A DNA stretch of 64,000 nt from Arsenophonus nilaparvatae (GCF_000757905.1 NZ_JRLH01000007.1), one strand, 5' to 3'; shown: positions 47,823-56,340, numbered from the stretch's first letter. Made by a program: numbers and translations. Notes: generated from the sequence alone by a model not told the origin.

Positions 47823-48473
47823 TTAAGCGGCGATAGGGAAGAAATAGCCCAGAACCATCGCGCCGAGTATTGCTCCACCGGCAATCGGTTTTTTCCAAAT
47901 ATAAAAAAGTAGTGAACCAATAAGTGAGCCAATACCAATTGGAATCGAGGCTGCCATGGCGGCTAAGATGATCAATGGGCCTAAAAACCGACCAGAGGTA
48001 TTACCTGCACCCATCATGACATCAGCACCGAAGGTCGAATTAGTTTGTCCAACGGTAAATTTGCGGGCGAAGATAATGATACAACCAATAACGATACCTA
48101 ATACTAAGCCGGTCATCAGTGATGCCCAGAAATTGGTGACTAAAAAGTCCATACCACTAGCAAGTAATAGTGCCGGTACGCCTAAACCCAGTCCAGTTTG
48201 CAACGCGCCACCAATATCCAGGATCCCTACCAGTGAGCCTTCAATGATACGAGCAAATAGAAAACTAGCACCAAATGCAGCTACTGCACCAAAAACACCG
48301 GTATCGAGACCAGAACGTAGCATCGCCACGAAGGCGACTTCATTGAAAGCACCGAAGCCATAAACGACATACATATGGGTTCCGGCAAAGATGCCGGCGG
48401 ACAGTAGTCCAACAAACAGAGGAAATGACCACTCTGCATACCAAAAGTCTTTTTTATTGATTTCCGTTGTCAT
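47823..48473 (-). CDS. DUF4310 membrane protein (EF_0833 type), putative transporter subunit
   Basis: A 216-residue polytopic membrane protein with about six Gly/Ala-rich hydrophobic segments (for example GLGLGVPALLLASGMDFLV and PIAGGAILGAMVLGYFF). It belongs to the DUF4310 family, always found next to DUF4311, DUF4312 and the SFCGS protein. No function is established. With DUF4311 two bases upstream it looks like half of a two-component permease. The residue count and pairing recall EIID/EIIC of mannose-type PTS, but I see no sequence motif linking them. Confidence 0.82.
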   Translation of the reverse strand: MTTEINKKDFWYAEWSFPLFVGLLSAGIFAGTHMYVVYGFGAFNEVAFVAMLRSGLDTGVFGAVAAFGASFLFARIIEGSLVGILDIGGALQTGLGLGVPALLLASGMDFLVTNFWASLMTGLVLGIVIGCIIIFARKFTVGQTNSTFGADVMMGAGNTSGRFLGPLIILAAMAASIPIGIGSLIGSLLFYIWKKPIAGGAILGAMVLGYFFPIAA

Positions 48474-48475
48474 AA

Positions 48476-49267
48476 TTATTCTCCACTCATGATTTGGTGG
48501 ATATGTTGCAGCCAGTTTGGTGCACCAAGATGGAAAGATTCGAGTATTTTGACATCAAATCCGCGGAAGAAGGCGCTGAGTACGAACAATAAAATCACTG
48601 CCGCCATCATAGTGCGGGTAATTTTTGTCCAGCCACTATCGTCGACCCCTTTACCAATTAAGATCCCAAGTACCAGACCTGGAATGGCATTGCCCATAAT
48701 AAGTTGTGCACAACCGCCAAACAGTGTTGCCCAGAAACCAGAACGGCGACCAGCATCCATGGCGGCTAGCCAGAAGATAACCGGCATGACGATTTCGACT
48801 AATAAATTTGCTGCTGGAACTAAGACATTAATTGCCGTAGTTTGTAGTGCAGATGGAACGGCAGAAGCGGTTGTGTTCAAAAAGGCAACGACCAAGGCAC
48901 CGATAATGCCACAGGCAATGGCCATTTTCTTTGGGTTATGCATCGTTTCTGCGACATTGCGGTTTTTGATCATTAAAACGGCGGTACCCCAGTTGGGTAT
49001 GATTCGGTGATCAACATCTTGGGTAAATGCACCAGCAGCAACGGATGATGCCCAAGCGTTGAAGAAAAAACCTAAGCCGAATGAAAAGTGAGAAGCAGGA
49101 TCGCCTTCACAGGAATTTAATTCACCTAATGTACGGAAAGCCCCCATACCTTGGACAGTGGGTGCGTGAAACATACGCGCAGCACCTGCACCGAGGCCAA
49201 AACCACATAAGCCACCGATAATTAGGGACATGCCGAGTATTTCTAAAAAAGACGTTGTCTCGCCCAT
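48476..49267 (-). CDS. DUF4311 membrane protein (EF_0832 type), putative transporter subunit
   Basis: A 263-residue polytopic membrane protein with about seven hydrophobic segments (MSLIIGGLCGFGLGAGAARMF near the start; VIFWLAAMDAGRRSGFW in the middle) and a conserved-looking ELNSCEGDPASHFSFGLGFF loop (near residues 50-70), rich in charged and polar residues unusual for a membrane face. Family DUF4311; function unknown. It is tightly coupled to the DUF4310 gene, and the two probably form one membrane complex (inference). Confidence 0.82.
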   Translation of the reverse strand: MGETTSFLEILGMSLIIGGLCGFGLGAGAARMFHAPTVQGMGAFRTLGELNSCEGDPASHFSFGLGFFFNAWASSVAAGAFTQDVDHRIIPNWGTAVLMIKNRNVAETMHNPKKMAIACGIIGALVVAFLNTTASAVPSALQTTAINVLVPAANLLVEIVMPVIFWLAAMDAGRRSGFWATLFGGCAQLIMGNAIPGLVLGILIGKGVDDSGWTKITRTMMAAVILLFVLSAFFRGFDVKILESFHLGAPNWLQHIHQIMSGE

Positions 49268-49294
49268 GACATTTTCTCCAAATCAAGATACCGA

Positions 49295-49594
49295 TTATTC
49301 AGCGGTAAATGTGATTTCTTTAACATTTAGCAAGGTGATATCTAATGAGACATCTAACACAACAGAGAAATATTCACGCTTGCGGGGTAAGAATAAGAAA
49401 AGGAATTTTTCTGTTGTTGTTTTTACTTTAGCACTGATAACGGTGATGTCTTTGGGTTCGATACGTAACAGAATGTTATCAGTGTTTTTTAGTATGGTAC
49501 GTTGAATTGAACTTAGTGCATCAGCAAGTGCTTTTTGGCGGGAATTCCCTTGACCATTAACACGTACAGATGTTTCCATTTTCTGTTTCATCAT
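49295..49594 (-). CDS. DUF4312 small soluble protein (EF_0831 type)
   Basis: A 99-residue soluble protein with no signal peptide, beginning with VNGQGNSRQKALADALSSIQ and ending in beta-strand-rich KREYFSVVLDVSLDITLLNV. It belongs to DUF4312, with no established function. The start overlaps the stop of the SFCGS gene (ATGA), so the two small proteins are translationally coupled and may act as a pair. Confidence 0.8.
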   Translation of the reverse strand: MMKQKMETSVRVNGQGNSRQKALADALSSIQRTILKNTDNILLRIEPKDITVISAKVKTTTEKFLFLFLPRKREYFSVVLDVSLDITLLNVKEITFTAE

Positions 49595-49956
49595 GCATTG
49601 CCATATTTCTTATTGAATGCTTTAACTAAACGTTCGCCCAACTCCTCTTTGTCCATAAAACCAAATCCGAGGACAATACAGCCATCTGCAATCGCTGTTT
49701 CGCCTTCTTCAATAGAACGCATCCCATAACGTGCTTTATAACCATACTTAGTCTGTGCAGTAATGGCACCGGCACCGCCACTACCACAAAATGAGATCCC
49801 TAAGTCTGCATTATGCTCTTTCATTACGTCGCCTAACTTCATATCAGCAGCAACGCCGGGAATGACGGTTGCTTTACCACCGGCAGTTTCAACACCGGCA
49901 GCTACTTTTTGTCCTTTGCCTAAACGGTCACCAATAACGACATGGATCTGTTTCAT
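49591..49956 (-). CDS. Glycine-rich SFCGS-family protein (EF_0830 type)
   Basis: A 121-residue soluble alpha/beta protein. It opens with the Rossmann-like strand IHVVIGDRLGKGQKVAAGVE and carries the name-giving motif LGISFCGSGGAGAITAQ near residues 52-68, with a single conserved cysteine in a Gly/Ser-rich loop, then YGYKARYGMRSIEEG. A lone cysteine at the end of a strand recalls PTS EIIB phospho-sites, but that is only an analogy. The family is known only from these clusters. Confidence 0.82.
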   Translation of the reverse strand: MKQIHVVIGDRLGKGQKVAAGVETAGGKATVIPGVAADMKLGDVMKEHNADLGISFCGSGGAGAITAQTKYGYKARYGMRSIEEGETAIADGCIVLGFGFMDKEELGERLVKAFNKKYGNA

Positions 49957-49976
49957 ATTTAATTCTCCTATTATCT

Positions 49977-50315
49977 TTATGAGTTAGAACGTGCTACTTC
50001 AAAATGAACTGACAGCAGATAAGCCTCTTCGTAAGCTAAACCGGGCAAGGTATTAACAACTTTCTCGGCCAAGGCAATTGATTCAGGGGATATTTCCTCA
50101 AATAGTGAGACATCCACTTCAGGTAAAGACTCACCTGTTTTGGCTCTTTCTACCATTGCTTTAACGTGAGAACGTAGCATCTGTTGTTGAACATCAGTTG
50201 TATGGGCCCCTTCAGCTTTTAGCCAGCCATCAATAATAGAAATTAATTTATTGGTGACAGTCTCTACATCCAGGTTATCTTTTGCGACATTAAAAACAAT
50301 TGAGGATTGACTCAT
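49977..50315 (-). CDS. Stand-alone PRD-domain protein (EF_0829 type)
   Basis: A 112-residue protein consisting of one PTS-regulation domain with no DNA- or RNA-binding part. Candidate phospho-histidines are seen in SHVKAMVERA and LLSVHFEVA, the positions expected for a PRD. It is the first gene of the operon, directly behind the operator-bearing gap. It may act as a phosphorylation-sensing partner of the full regulator encoded upstream, or modulate the transporter. Both are inferences. Confidence 0.8.
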   Translation of the reverse strand: MSQSSIVFNVAKDNLDVETVTNKLISIIDGWLKAEGAHTTDVQQQMLRSHVKAMVERAKTGESLPEVDVSLFEEISPESIALAEKVVNTLPGLAYEEAYLLSVHFEVARSNS

Positions 50316-50411
50316 AAACTTTCGCTATCCCATTTGGAAATTAATATAAAACTGGTTTTTTGCTATTGTTAATAACTTTAGTTCTTTCAAGTATGGTTTT
50401 GGAGAGGAAAC

Positions 50412-50433
50412 ATTTCCACTTTAAACTGGCAAA
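50412..50433. promoter_or_regulatory. Operator-like dyad, copy 1
   Basis: CCACTTTAAACTGG with flanking TTT and CAA is a near-perfect palindrome centred between 50422 and 50423, about 105 bases upstream of the first operon gene. A 15-base core (50418-50432) recurs inverted at 50671-50685. This is a good candidate binding site for the PRD/EIIA regulator. Confidence 0.55.
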
Positions 50434-50668
50434 TATCTGGAAAAATAAAGACAAAAATAGCGAATTAATTTTAATCAAACTGGAAGTTTAGCTAAATCAA
50501 AGGCTAATTTTTTTATTATTTATGTTGTTATTCAACGCGTTGGAATATTATTATTTTTGTTTTATATCAGTAGATTAGGTAATGTAAAGTTGATTAATTA
50601 TTTGTTTATTTAGTGAGATCGTTAAGTGGAAATAGCCTACGGAATAATAATAGATTTCTGGAAATTTG

Positions 50669-50688
50669 GCTTGCCAGTTTAAAGTAAA
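50669..50688. promoter_or_regulatory. Operator-like dyad, copy 2
   Basis: TTGCCAGTTTAAAGT (50671-50685) is the exact reverse complement of the core of copy 1, centred 258 bases away. Both copies lie in the 487-base gap 50316-50802, which holds no gene. The spacing would permit looping. Confidence 0.5.
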
Positions 50689-50770
50689 CTAAAAATAAGT
50701 GACTAGCAAAAAGATAAAAAAGTTACCTATCTTATGACAATGATCACTAAAAATCACACTTTTATTTATT

Positions 50771-50800
50771 ATTTCCACTTTTCCACTATTAAGTGGAAAT
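50771..50800 (-). repeat. Inverted repeat ATTTCCACTT / AAGTGGAAAT at the regulator's 3' end
   Basis: ATTTCCACTT (50771-50780) and AAGTGGAAAT (50791-50800) are perfect complements. AAGTGGAAAT occurs again at 50624-50633 and TTTCCACT at 50413-50420, so the element is repeated in the gap. It may be the regulator's terminator, or extra half-sites of its operator. Confidence 0.45.
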
Positions 50801-50802
50801 TA

Positions 50803-52737
50803 TTAATTAATACGACTCAAACTATCTTTAGCAATAACCTGAAAATCATTGAAATTTCTACTATTAATTAATCTTTTAGTGGCTTTTTCTTTGACGAAAG
50901 TTACAAATAACTCATAAATAGCGATAGCTTCTTCATAGTCAGCTTTACTAATCGCCAACAAAAAAATGACATTAGCAACTTCCTTGGTTTCTGCATTCCA
51001 TTCGATCCCTTGAGGTGAAATAATCGTAACCACCACTGTTTTATTCGCTAATAAACCTAATGAGTGAGGTAAGGCAATTCCTTCACCCAGTAGAGTAGAG
51101 ACAATTGATTCTCGTTCGAGCAGTGATGGGTAAAAATCGCTAGTGACATAACCATCGGCTTGCAGTTTTTTACAGATTTTCTTAAAAAGTGCTTCTTGGC
51201 TAATTTTTTCATTAAGTATGATGAAATAACGTTCATCAAAGAATCGTTCAATAATATAAGGTTTGGTTTGGTTGATCATCGCTAAACGCCCGACTTGCTC
51301 CAGTTGATAGGGAGTAGGAAAGGGGGCGATTTTCACCACCGGTTTATTTTTTTCTGCTAATCGAATGGTGGTGATAACAAAATCTTCATCGATGTTTTCT
51401 AAGGTTTCATATTCTTGTAACGACAGCGCACGATTAAATTTTAGTTGCGGAAATTCACGCATAATTTTGGTTTCTATCACACGTACTGTTGAGTTGCCTG
51501 AATCAGTAACGATTAAAACCTGTGTTGGCCGATGATGGCTGGTACCATAATTACATTCCAAACTTACCCCAATATGAACTGCCAGATAACCAAGTTCGTC
51601 TTCACTAATTGGGTAAGGGAGCAGGGTACTGGCACTGCGTAGGGCATCGAGGGTGACATCATAAGCAAAAGGATAATATTGTTTGATATCGTCAAGTAAA
51701 GGATTTGGTGTATTAATATTAAATTGTAAACGAGTTAATAACGTGGCGAGATGGGTTGTCAAATCACGTTTTAGTTTTTCATCATTACGTAAATCGTAAT
51801 TATATGAGTCGTTTATATATTGCAAAATATGAGCAAGTAGTTTGGTATGTAAGCCCGTTTTTTGATTGGGCTGTTCGTTACCAATAATACGTTGTGCTGC
51901 AAGTTGCGTACATAAGTAAGCTTGTTCTGCGTTTGATAGTTCACTACCAAGAAAGTAAATCAGCCCGTTTGAAATTTCTTTGACCGCATTTTGAATAACA
52001 GGATCCATTTCATTATTGATAAAAGTGGTTAATTCACGGCCACGAGTAATACGTAAGATAGTGGTAGCACAATTGAAAATGAGATATTGGTGGCCTTCGT
52101 TAGTCAGTCGAATATCAAAACGGCTAAGACTATTTTGCAATACTTTATCAATATAGGTTAAATCAATATTATCAAGATAAGTTAGGCTAAATTTAGCGAT
52201 ATCTTTATTTATTTCCTGTGAGAAACGGCGCCACAATATTTCGGTAATACAGGTACGAATCGCCCATTCATTGCCACTTAATTTTATTCCTTGATGGGGG
52301 ATACCTTCGATCTGGATGTTATGTTTATGCAAATATTCTCTAACGATACTCATGTCCTGTTGTATGGTACCGCGACTAATAAACCATTTTTCAGCGATAT
52401 CATCTAACTTAACGGGTAATGGTAGCATTAATAGCTTTAATAATAACGCATCAACCCGATCTCTGGCTGTTCGCGGAATATTTTCATCATCGGCTATTTT
52501 TTCCGTTTTGATGGTAGCAAAAAGCGCTTCGTTATTAATTTTTAAATGATAGCCATTACCGCGCTCATAAACGATACACGCATCATAGTCTTGCAAATAT
52601 TCATTTAATTCGTTGATGTCTGAACGTATGGTGCGCGTTGAAACACCAAAACGTTTAGCAAGCTCACCTTGCGATACAATTTCGCTCTGAATATTAGTAA
52701 AAATCTGGTGGATACGTTGATTTGTAAAAACAGCCAC
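50803..52737 (-). CDS. PRD/EIIA-type transcriptional regulator (BglG/MtlR-like)
   Basis: A 644-residue multidomain regulator. An N-terminal winged HTH (GELAKRFGVSTRTIRSDINE, residues 24-43) and a second HTH are followed by two PRD domains (about 180-290 and 295-400), an EIIB-like region with VLIVTDSGNSTVRVIETKI, and a C-terminal EIIA domain with the phospho-histidine in GIALPHSLGLL. This layout belongs to DNA-binding PTS-controlled activators rather than short RNA antiterminators. The start is GTG after AAAGG. It lies upstream of and in line with the operon, across the gap with the dyads, and most likely controls it. Confidence 0.88.
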   Translation of the reverse strand: MAVFTNQRIHQIFTNIQSEIVSQGELAKRFGVSTRTIRSDINELNEYLQDYDACIVYERGNGYHLKINNEALFATIKTEKIADDENIPRTARDRVDALLLKLLMLPLPVKLDDIAEKWFISRGTIQQDMSIVREYLHKHNIQIEGIPHQGIKLSGNEWAIRTCITEILWRRFSQEINKDIAKFSLTYLDNIDLTYIDKVLQNSLSRFDIRLTNEGHQYLIFNCATTILRITRGRELTTFINNEMDPVIQNAVKEISNGLIYFLGSELSNAEQAYLCTQLAAQRIIGNEQPNQKTGLHTKLLAHILQYINDSYNYDLRNDEKLKRDLTTHLATLLTRLQFNINTPNPLLDDIKQYYPFAYDVTLDALRSASTLLPYPISEDELGYLAVHIGVSLECNYGTSHHRPTQVLIVTDSGNSTVRVIETKIMREFPQLKFNRALSLQEYETLENIDEDFVITTIRLAEKNKPVVKIAPFPTPYQLEQVGRLAMINQTKPYIIERFFDERYFIILNEKISQEALFKKICKKLQADGYVTSDFYPSLLERESIVSTLLGEGIALPHSLGLLANKTVVVTIISPQGIEWNAETKEVANVIFLLAISKADYEEAIAIYELFVTFVKEKATKRLINSRNFNDFQVIAKDSLSRIN

Positions 52738-52934
52738 GAGTAATACCTTTCAATTAATAAAATAGAAAAGTTGTCTGTGATTGAAGATGATATCCTAGTT
52801 ATAAATTTGATAAAAAGGCTATCACTGACATCCAAATAAATTATATCTATTAAAACAACTGTATTTATTCTATCACTTTTATTGGTTGTCGATCTTTTTA
52901 TTAAATATTTTATTGAAAGTTATCAATTTTATAT

Positions 52935-53636
52935 TTAGTTTAAATAAATCAATATACCACGAAAATCTGTTTGGGCAGTTAATTTTACCTTTTGTTCCTG
53001 CATTAAAAATGCACCATCACTACAGTGAATATAAGCTATCTTGTGATTGTTGTTTGCTAATTTTACTATTCCTGTAATGGAATATAGATAACTATTTTTT
53101 CCTTTCAGACTAAGCGTCATACTTTGTTCTGTTTTTAAATAAATATGACTAATCCAAGTTTGTTGGCGGATTTTTAAGCTATTTTCCGAACCATTTGGTG
53201 AAGCAAGTAATGTCAACGCATCATTATTAGTGAGTTTACGTTTTTGTGGCGGGTGGCAGAAATATTCAACGCAGGCATTTATCCATAGTTGTAATTGTAT
53301 TAACGGTTTTTCGTGACTAACATTGTGTTCGCTATAACTTATATGAGGTATCGGAGATAAAAGTAAACACTCATTTTCAGATTGATGAATGCGATTTCCT
53401 TCGCTATCGTGGAATTCAGCGTCGCCCTGTAAAACAAGATTAATGATATCGATATTGGGATAGGTTTTGGCCTGACAAGCGGCTTTTGGCGCAATAGTTT
53501 CTCGATTTAATACTCGCAAAGCGCCGTAATGGGTAAAATCAGGATCAAAATAGTGGCCAAAAGAGAAGGTATATTGTACTTGTAGCCAAGCAAAATCAGC
53601 ATGACCACACTGTTTTTGTATTCTAGGAATTATCAT
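52935..53636 (-). CDS. yhaK: YhaK, pirin-like cupin protein
   Basis: Bicupin of the pirin family; E. coli YhaK is a cytoplasmic protein that changes state with redox stress, with no confirmed reaction. The 233-residue product has the family N-terminus QYTFSFGHYFDPDFTHYGALRV-like region (split here by its beta strands) and SYSEHN. It is divergent from the LysR gene yhaJ as in E. coli. The C-terminus is intact. Confidence 0.93.
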   Translation of the reverse strand: MIIPRIQKQCGHADFAWLQVQYTFSFGHYFDPDFTHYGALRVLNRETIAPKAACQAKTYPNIDIINLVLQGDAEFHDSEGNRIHQSENECLLLSPIPHISYSEHNVSHEKPLIQLQLWINACVEYFCHPPQKRKLTNNDALTLLASPNGSENSLKIRQQTWISHIYLKTEQSMTLSLKGKNSYLYSITGIVKLANNNHKIAYIHCSDGAFLMQEQKVKLTAQTDFRGILIYLN

Positions 53637-53748
53637 AGTAATTTTACCGTTCAGATAATTTATGATTAAAAATAATAATTAACTAGGCGTAAAATTGTTA
53701 GCTAGTTAATCTGAGTTAAACATTCAAATTTCTTGATTGAGATCCTTT

Positions 53749-54666
53749 ATGAGTAAAGAGCGGGCACTAACATTAGATGCATTACGCGTAATGAATGCCA
53801 TTGATCGACGCGGAAGTTTTGCAGCCGCAGCTGATGAATTGGGTAAAGTTCCTTCTGCATTAAGTTATACGATGCAAAAATTAGAAGAAGAGCTTGATGT
53901 GGTGCTTTTTGATCGCTCTGGCCATCGAACACGTTTTACTGACGTTGGTCGGATGTTGTTGGAACGAGGGCGGCTATTGTTAGAAGCAGCAGATAAACTT
54001 GTTGTTGATGCTGAAGCATTGGCGCGCGGTTGGGAACCTTATCTTACCATCGTTTGTGAAGTATTGATCCCCGTCTCAACGCTTTTTCCTTTAGTTGATA
54101 AATTGGCACAAAAATCTGAAACTCAACTCTCTTTATTGACTGAAGTATTAGCGGGTGCATGGGAGTGTTTAGAAACGGGTAAGGCAGATATTGTTATTGC
54201 GCCTGATTTGCATTTTCGCTCTTCACCTGAAATTAATAGTCGTTTACTTGGTACGATTAATAATGTTTATGTTGCCAGTCCAGAGCATCCTATTCATCAA
54301 GAGCCAGAGCCACTTTCCGACATGACTCGGATCAAATATCGTGGGATTGCCATTGCAGATACCGCTAAACAACGACCTGTCTTAACGGTACAGTTGTTAG
54401 ATAAACAGCAGAGATTAACAGTAAGTTCAATCGATGAAAAACGTCGTGCTTTATTAGCGGGCTTAGGTGTTGCAACCATGCCATATATGTTGGTTGAAAA
54501 AGATATTAAAGCAGGACGATTACGGGTCGTAGGATCAGAGTATAGTCAAGAGACTAATATTATTATGGCCTGGCATCGTGGCAAAATTGGTGAAGCTAAA
54601 TTTTGGTGCTTACGCCAGATCCCCCAATTGTTTAATAGTGATCACTATTCTTTTCAGTTATCGTAA
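53749..54666 (+). CDS. yhaJ: YhaJ, LysR-family regulator of yqjF
   Basis: LysR-type regulator that in E. coli senses quinone-like and dinitrotoluene breakdown products and activates yqjF and its own gene. The HTH RRGSFAAAADELGKVPSALS is near residues 19-38, and the effector domain matches E. coli throughout. Starting at 53749 (MSKERALTLDALRVM) gives 305 residues; 53737 is less likely. Its target yqjF lies convergent just downstream. Confidence 0.94.
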   Translation: MSKERALTLDALRVMNAIDRRGSFAAAADELGKVPSALSYTMQKLEEELDVVLFDRSGHRTRFTDVGRMLLERGRLLLEAADKLVVDAEALARGWEPYLTIVCEVLIPVSTLFPLVDKLAQKSETQLSLLTEVLAGAWECLETGKADIVIAPDLHFRSSPEINSRLLGTINNVYVASPEHPIHQEPEPLSDMTRIKYRGIAIADTAKQRPVLTVQLLDKQQRLTVSSIDEKRRALLAGLGVATMPYMLVEKDIKAGRLRVVGSEYSQETNIIMAWHRGKIGEAKFWCLRQIPQLFNSDHYSFQLS

Positions 54667-54691
54667 AAATATTCGGTTAAATTTTACTTAT

Positions 54692-54714
54692 GGGCGATGG
54701 TAAAATGATCGCCC
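54692..54714. terminator. Bidirectional hairpin between yhaJ and yqjF
   Basis: GGGCGAT (54692-54698) and ATCGCCC (54708-54714) form a perfect stem in the 60-base gap between the convergent stops. T-runs are short on both sides. Confidence 0.6.
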
Positions 54715-54726
54715 AAGCTTTAACTA

Positions 54727-55122
54727 TTACCATTTTTTATTTAACCAGTGATCAATACTGAATTTGCCTGGTCCGAGAATGGCTAATAGCATATAGCCGC
54801 CAGCAATAGAAAGATCTTTTAAAAACATTAATTGGTTATCGCCTTCGGCAAAGTTGAAGTGAAAAATAAAAGCGGTTAATAGACTAAAAGCAACGGTAAA
54901 AATAGCTATGGTTCGGGTTAAAAAACCCAATAGTATGGCAATCCCACCGCCAAACTCTAATAAAATAGTCAATGGTAGTAAAAATGCAGGGACACCCATC
55001 GCATGCATATATTGCTGAGTTTCGATATAGCCGTTACCAAGCTTACCATATCCGGCAAAAATAAATAACAGTGGCATCAGAATACGCGCCACTAGGATAG
55101 TGATATTCTCTATGTTTTTCAT
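54727..55122 (-). CDS. yqjF: YqjF, DoxX-family membrane protein
   Basis: Four-helix DoxX-family inner-membrane protein, linked in E. coli to detoxification of quinone-like compounds under YhaJ control. The 131-residue product has LVARILMPLLFIFAGYGKL at the start and FLKDLSIAGGYMLLAILG near the end. It follows the small yqjK-E-D genes at a distance of 229 bases (55123-55351), a gap where I see no gene and which should hold its YhaJ-responsive promoter. Confidence 0.93.
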   Translation of the reverse strand: MKNIENITILVARILMPLLFIFAGYGKLGNGYIETQQYMHAMGVPAFLLPLTILLEFGGGIAILLGFLTRTIAIFTVAFSLLTAFIFHFNFAEGDNQLMFLKDLSIAGGYMLLAILGPGKFSIDHWLNKKW

Positions 55123-55351
55123 ATTAATCTCTCTTAAAGCATCATATTTAAAGTAATAGTTTTTAATCTGTAGTGGGCAGTTTGACTGCTAGGCAAGAGC
55201 AGTTAATTGCTGTTTTATTCATAGTAAAGCCTACATTATTAAAAATACTAGCTAAGAAAATTCAATCTATTATGCAAAAAAATTGAATGAATTAATCGAG
55301 AATAGTTTTTGTCTAAAAGGAGTGAATTGTTATTATCAATTCGTAAATGGA

Positions 55352-55654
55352 TTACGCTTTTTTGGCTATAAATGTTTGTATGGTTTTTGCTATCCCCCAA
55401 ACACCGATAGCTCGTCGACTTAGTCGATAAAGTTTTTTAGGATGACGGATATTATAGAGTGCAATTAATGAGAAACTAGCAATGAGCAGTGGTTTGAAAA
55501 CTAACATTTTTTGCCAGGTACGATCATAAGATGCAGTAATTGTTAACCAATGTTCAGACGTAGCTGATAACGCATTACGCTGCTGCTGAATATTAGTCAA
55601 CAATTGCTGCTTTTTTAATACCAGTTGTTTACGTTTACTCAGTTTCATCTTCAT
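55352..55654 (-). CDS. yqjK: YqjK-like small protein
   Basis: A 100-residue basic protein with an N-terminal coiled-coil-like helix (KLSKRKQLVLKKQQLLTNIQ), one hydrophobic segment (FKPLLIASFSLIALYNI), and a second basic helix. It belongs to the YqjK family, with no known function. It overlaps yqjE by 20 bases and sits in the yqjDEK group that is induced in stationary phase in E. coli. Confidence 0.88.
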   Translation of the reverse strand: MKMKLSKRKQLVLKKQQLLTNIQQQRNALSATSEHWLTITASYDRTWQKMLVFKPLLIASFSLIALYNIRHPKKLYRLSRRAIGVWGIAKTIQTFIAKKA

Positions 55655-56042
55655 TCTGTTTTAACTGTTTGATATCCTGTTTTAATTGTTCACGGGTTGC
55701 GGCTAATAGAGTCTTGCTATGGGCTATTTTTAATGTCCAACAAGTACCTAATAACGCTAGGATAAGTAAAACAGCGGTTGTAATCGCAACGACTTGTATA
55801 CGATAGGCTGGATCAACCATGAGAAAAATTAATACCAGCAAACTCATAAGGCCAAATGCGATCAATAGTAATGTGGTGCCGGCTAATAAAATCAGTTGGA
55901 CAAAGGTCTGTTTTTCTTGTTCGAGTTCGACGGCAACAAGTTGCAGCCTTGTCTCAACCATATTAATAAGAATAGAACCTATCCGTTGTAAGGTGCTTAG
56001 CAAGCCTTTAGCCGGTCCATCTGGATGTTGATTTTCTCGCAT
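55635..56042 (-). CDS. yqjE: YqjE, phage-holin-family III membrane protein
   Basis: A 135-residue protein with an amphipathic start, a helix with VETRLQLVAVELEQEKQTF, and two membrane segments (LILLAGTTLLLIAFGLMSLL and ITTAVLLILALLGTCW). It belongs to the YqjE / DUF1469 family. It stands between yqjD and yqjK with almost no gaps. Function is unestablished. Confidence 0.92.
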   Translation of the reverse strand: MRENQHPDGPAKGLLSTLQRIGSILINMVETRLQLVAVELEQEKQTFVQLILLAGTTLLLIAFGLMSLLVLIFLMVDPAYRIQVVAITTAVLLILALLGTCWTLKIAHSKTLLAATREQLKQDIKQLKQNEDETE

Positions 56043-56043
56043 A

Positions 56044-56340
56044 TTAACGTTTAGCCAGTAAAATGCCTAATACCAGCCCGACAGCGGCACCAACACCAAC
56101 ACCTGTCCATGGATTTTCATGTACATAATCATCAGCACGGCCAGCAACTTCCTTAGTTTGATGAATAATTTTACCGCTTACATCACTCAGTTTTTGGCGA
56201 GAATCATCTAACGCTTTTTCTGCTTTACGGCGAATTTTGTCAATTTCTGCTTTGGATTTATTTTCTGTATTGTGCAAAACTTCTTCCAAAGAATCCGCTA
56301 ATGATTTTAATTCTGTACGCAGGTTTTCGGTATTTTTCAT
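56044..56340 (-). CDS. yqjD: YqjD, ElaB/YgaM-like ribosome-associated membrane protein
   Basis: YqjD anchors stationary-phase ribosomes at the inner membrane through a C-terminal helix. Starting at 56340 after GAGAGG gives 98 residues: a charged helical part (ELKSLADSLEEVLHNTENKS), the conserved YVHENPWTGVGVGAAVG and a short tail anchor LILGILLAKR-like. The gene region 56341-56561 upstream holds no gene; mzrA and yqjC, present there in E. coli, are absent. Confidence 0.94.
   Translation of the reverse strand: MKNTENLRTELKSLADSLEEVLHNTENKSKAEIDKIRRKAEKALDDSRQKLSDVSGKIIHQTKEVAGRADDYVHENPWTGVGVGAAVGLVLGILLAKR

Noticed and set aside
50771..50800. Reading the ATTTCCACTT hairpin as an RNA antiterminator site
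   Set aside because: The regulator has the DNA-binding HTH layout rather than a CAT RNA-binding domain, and the element lies at the regulator's own 3' end.
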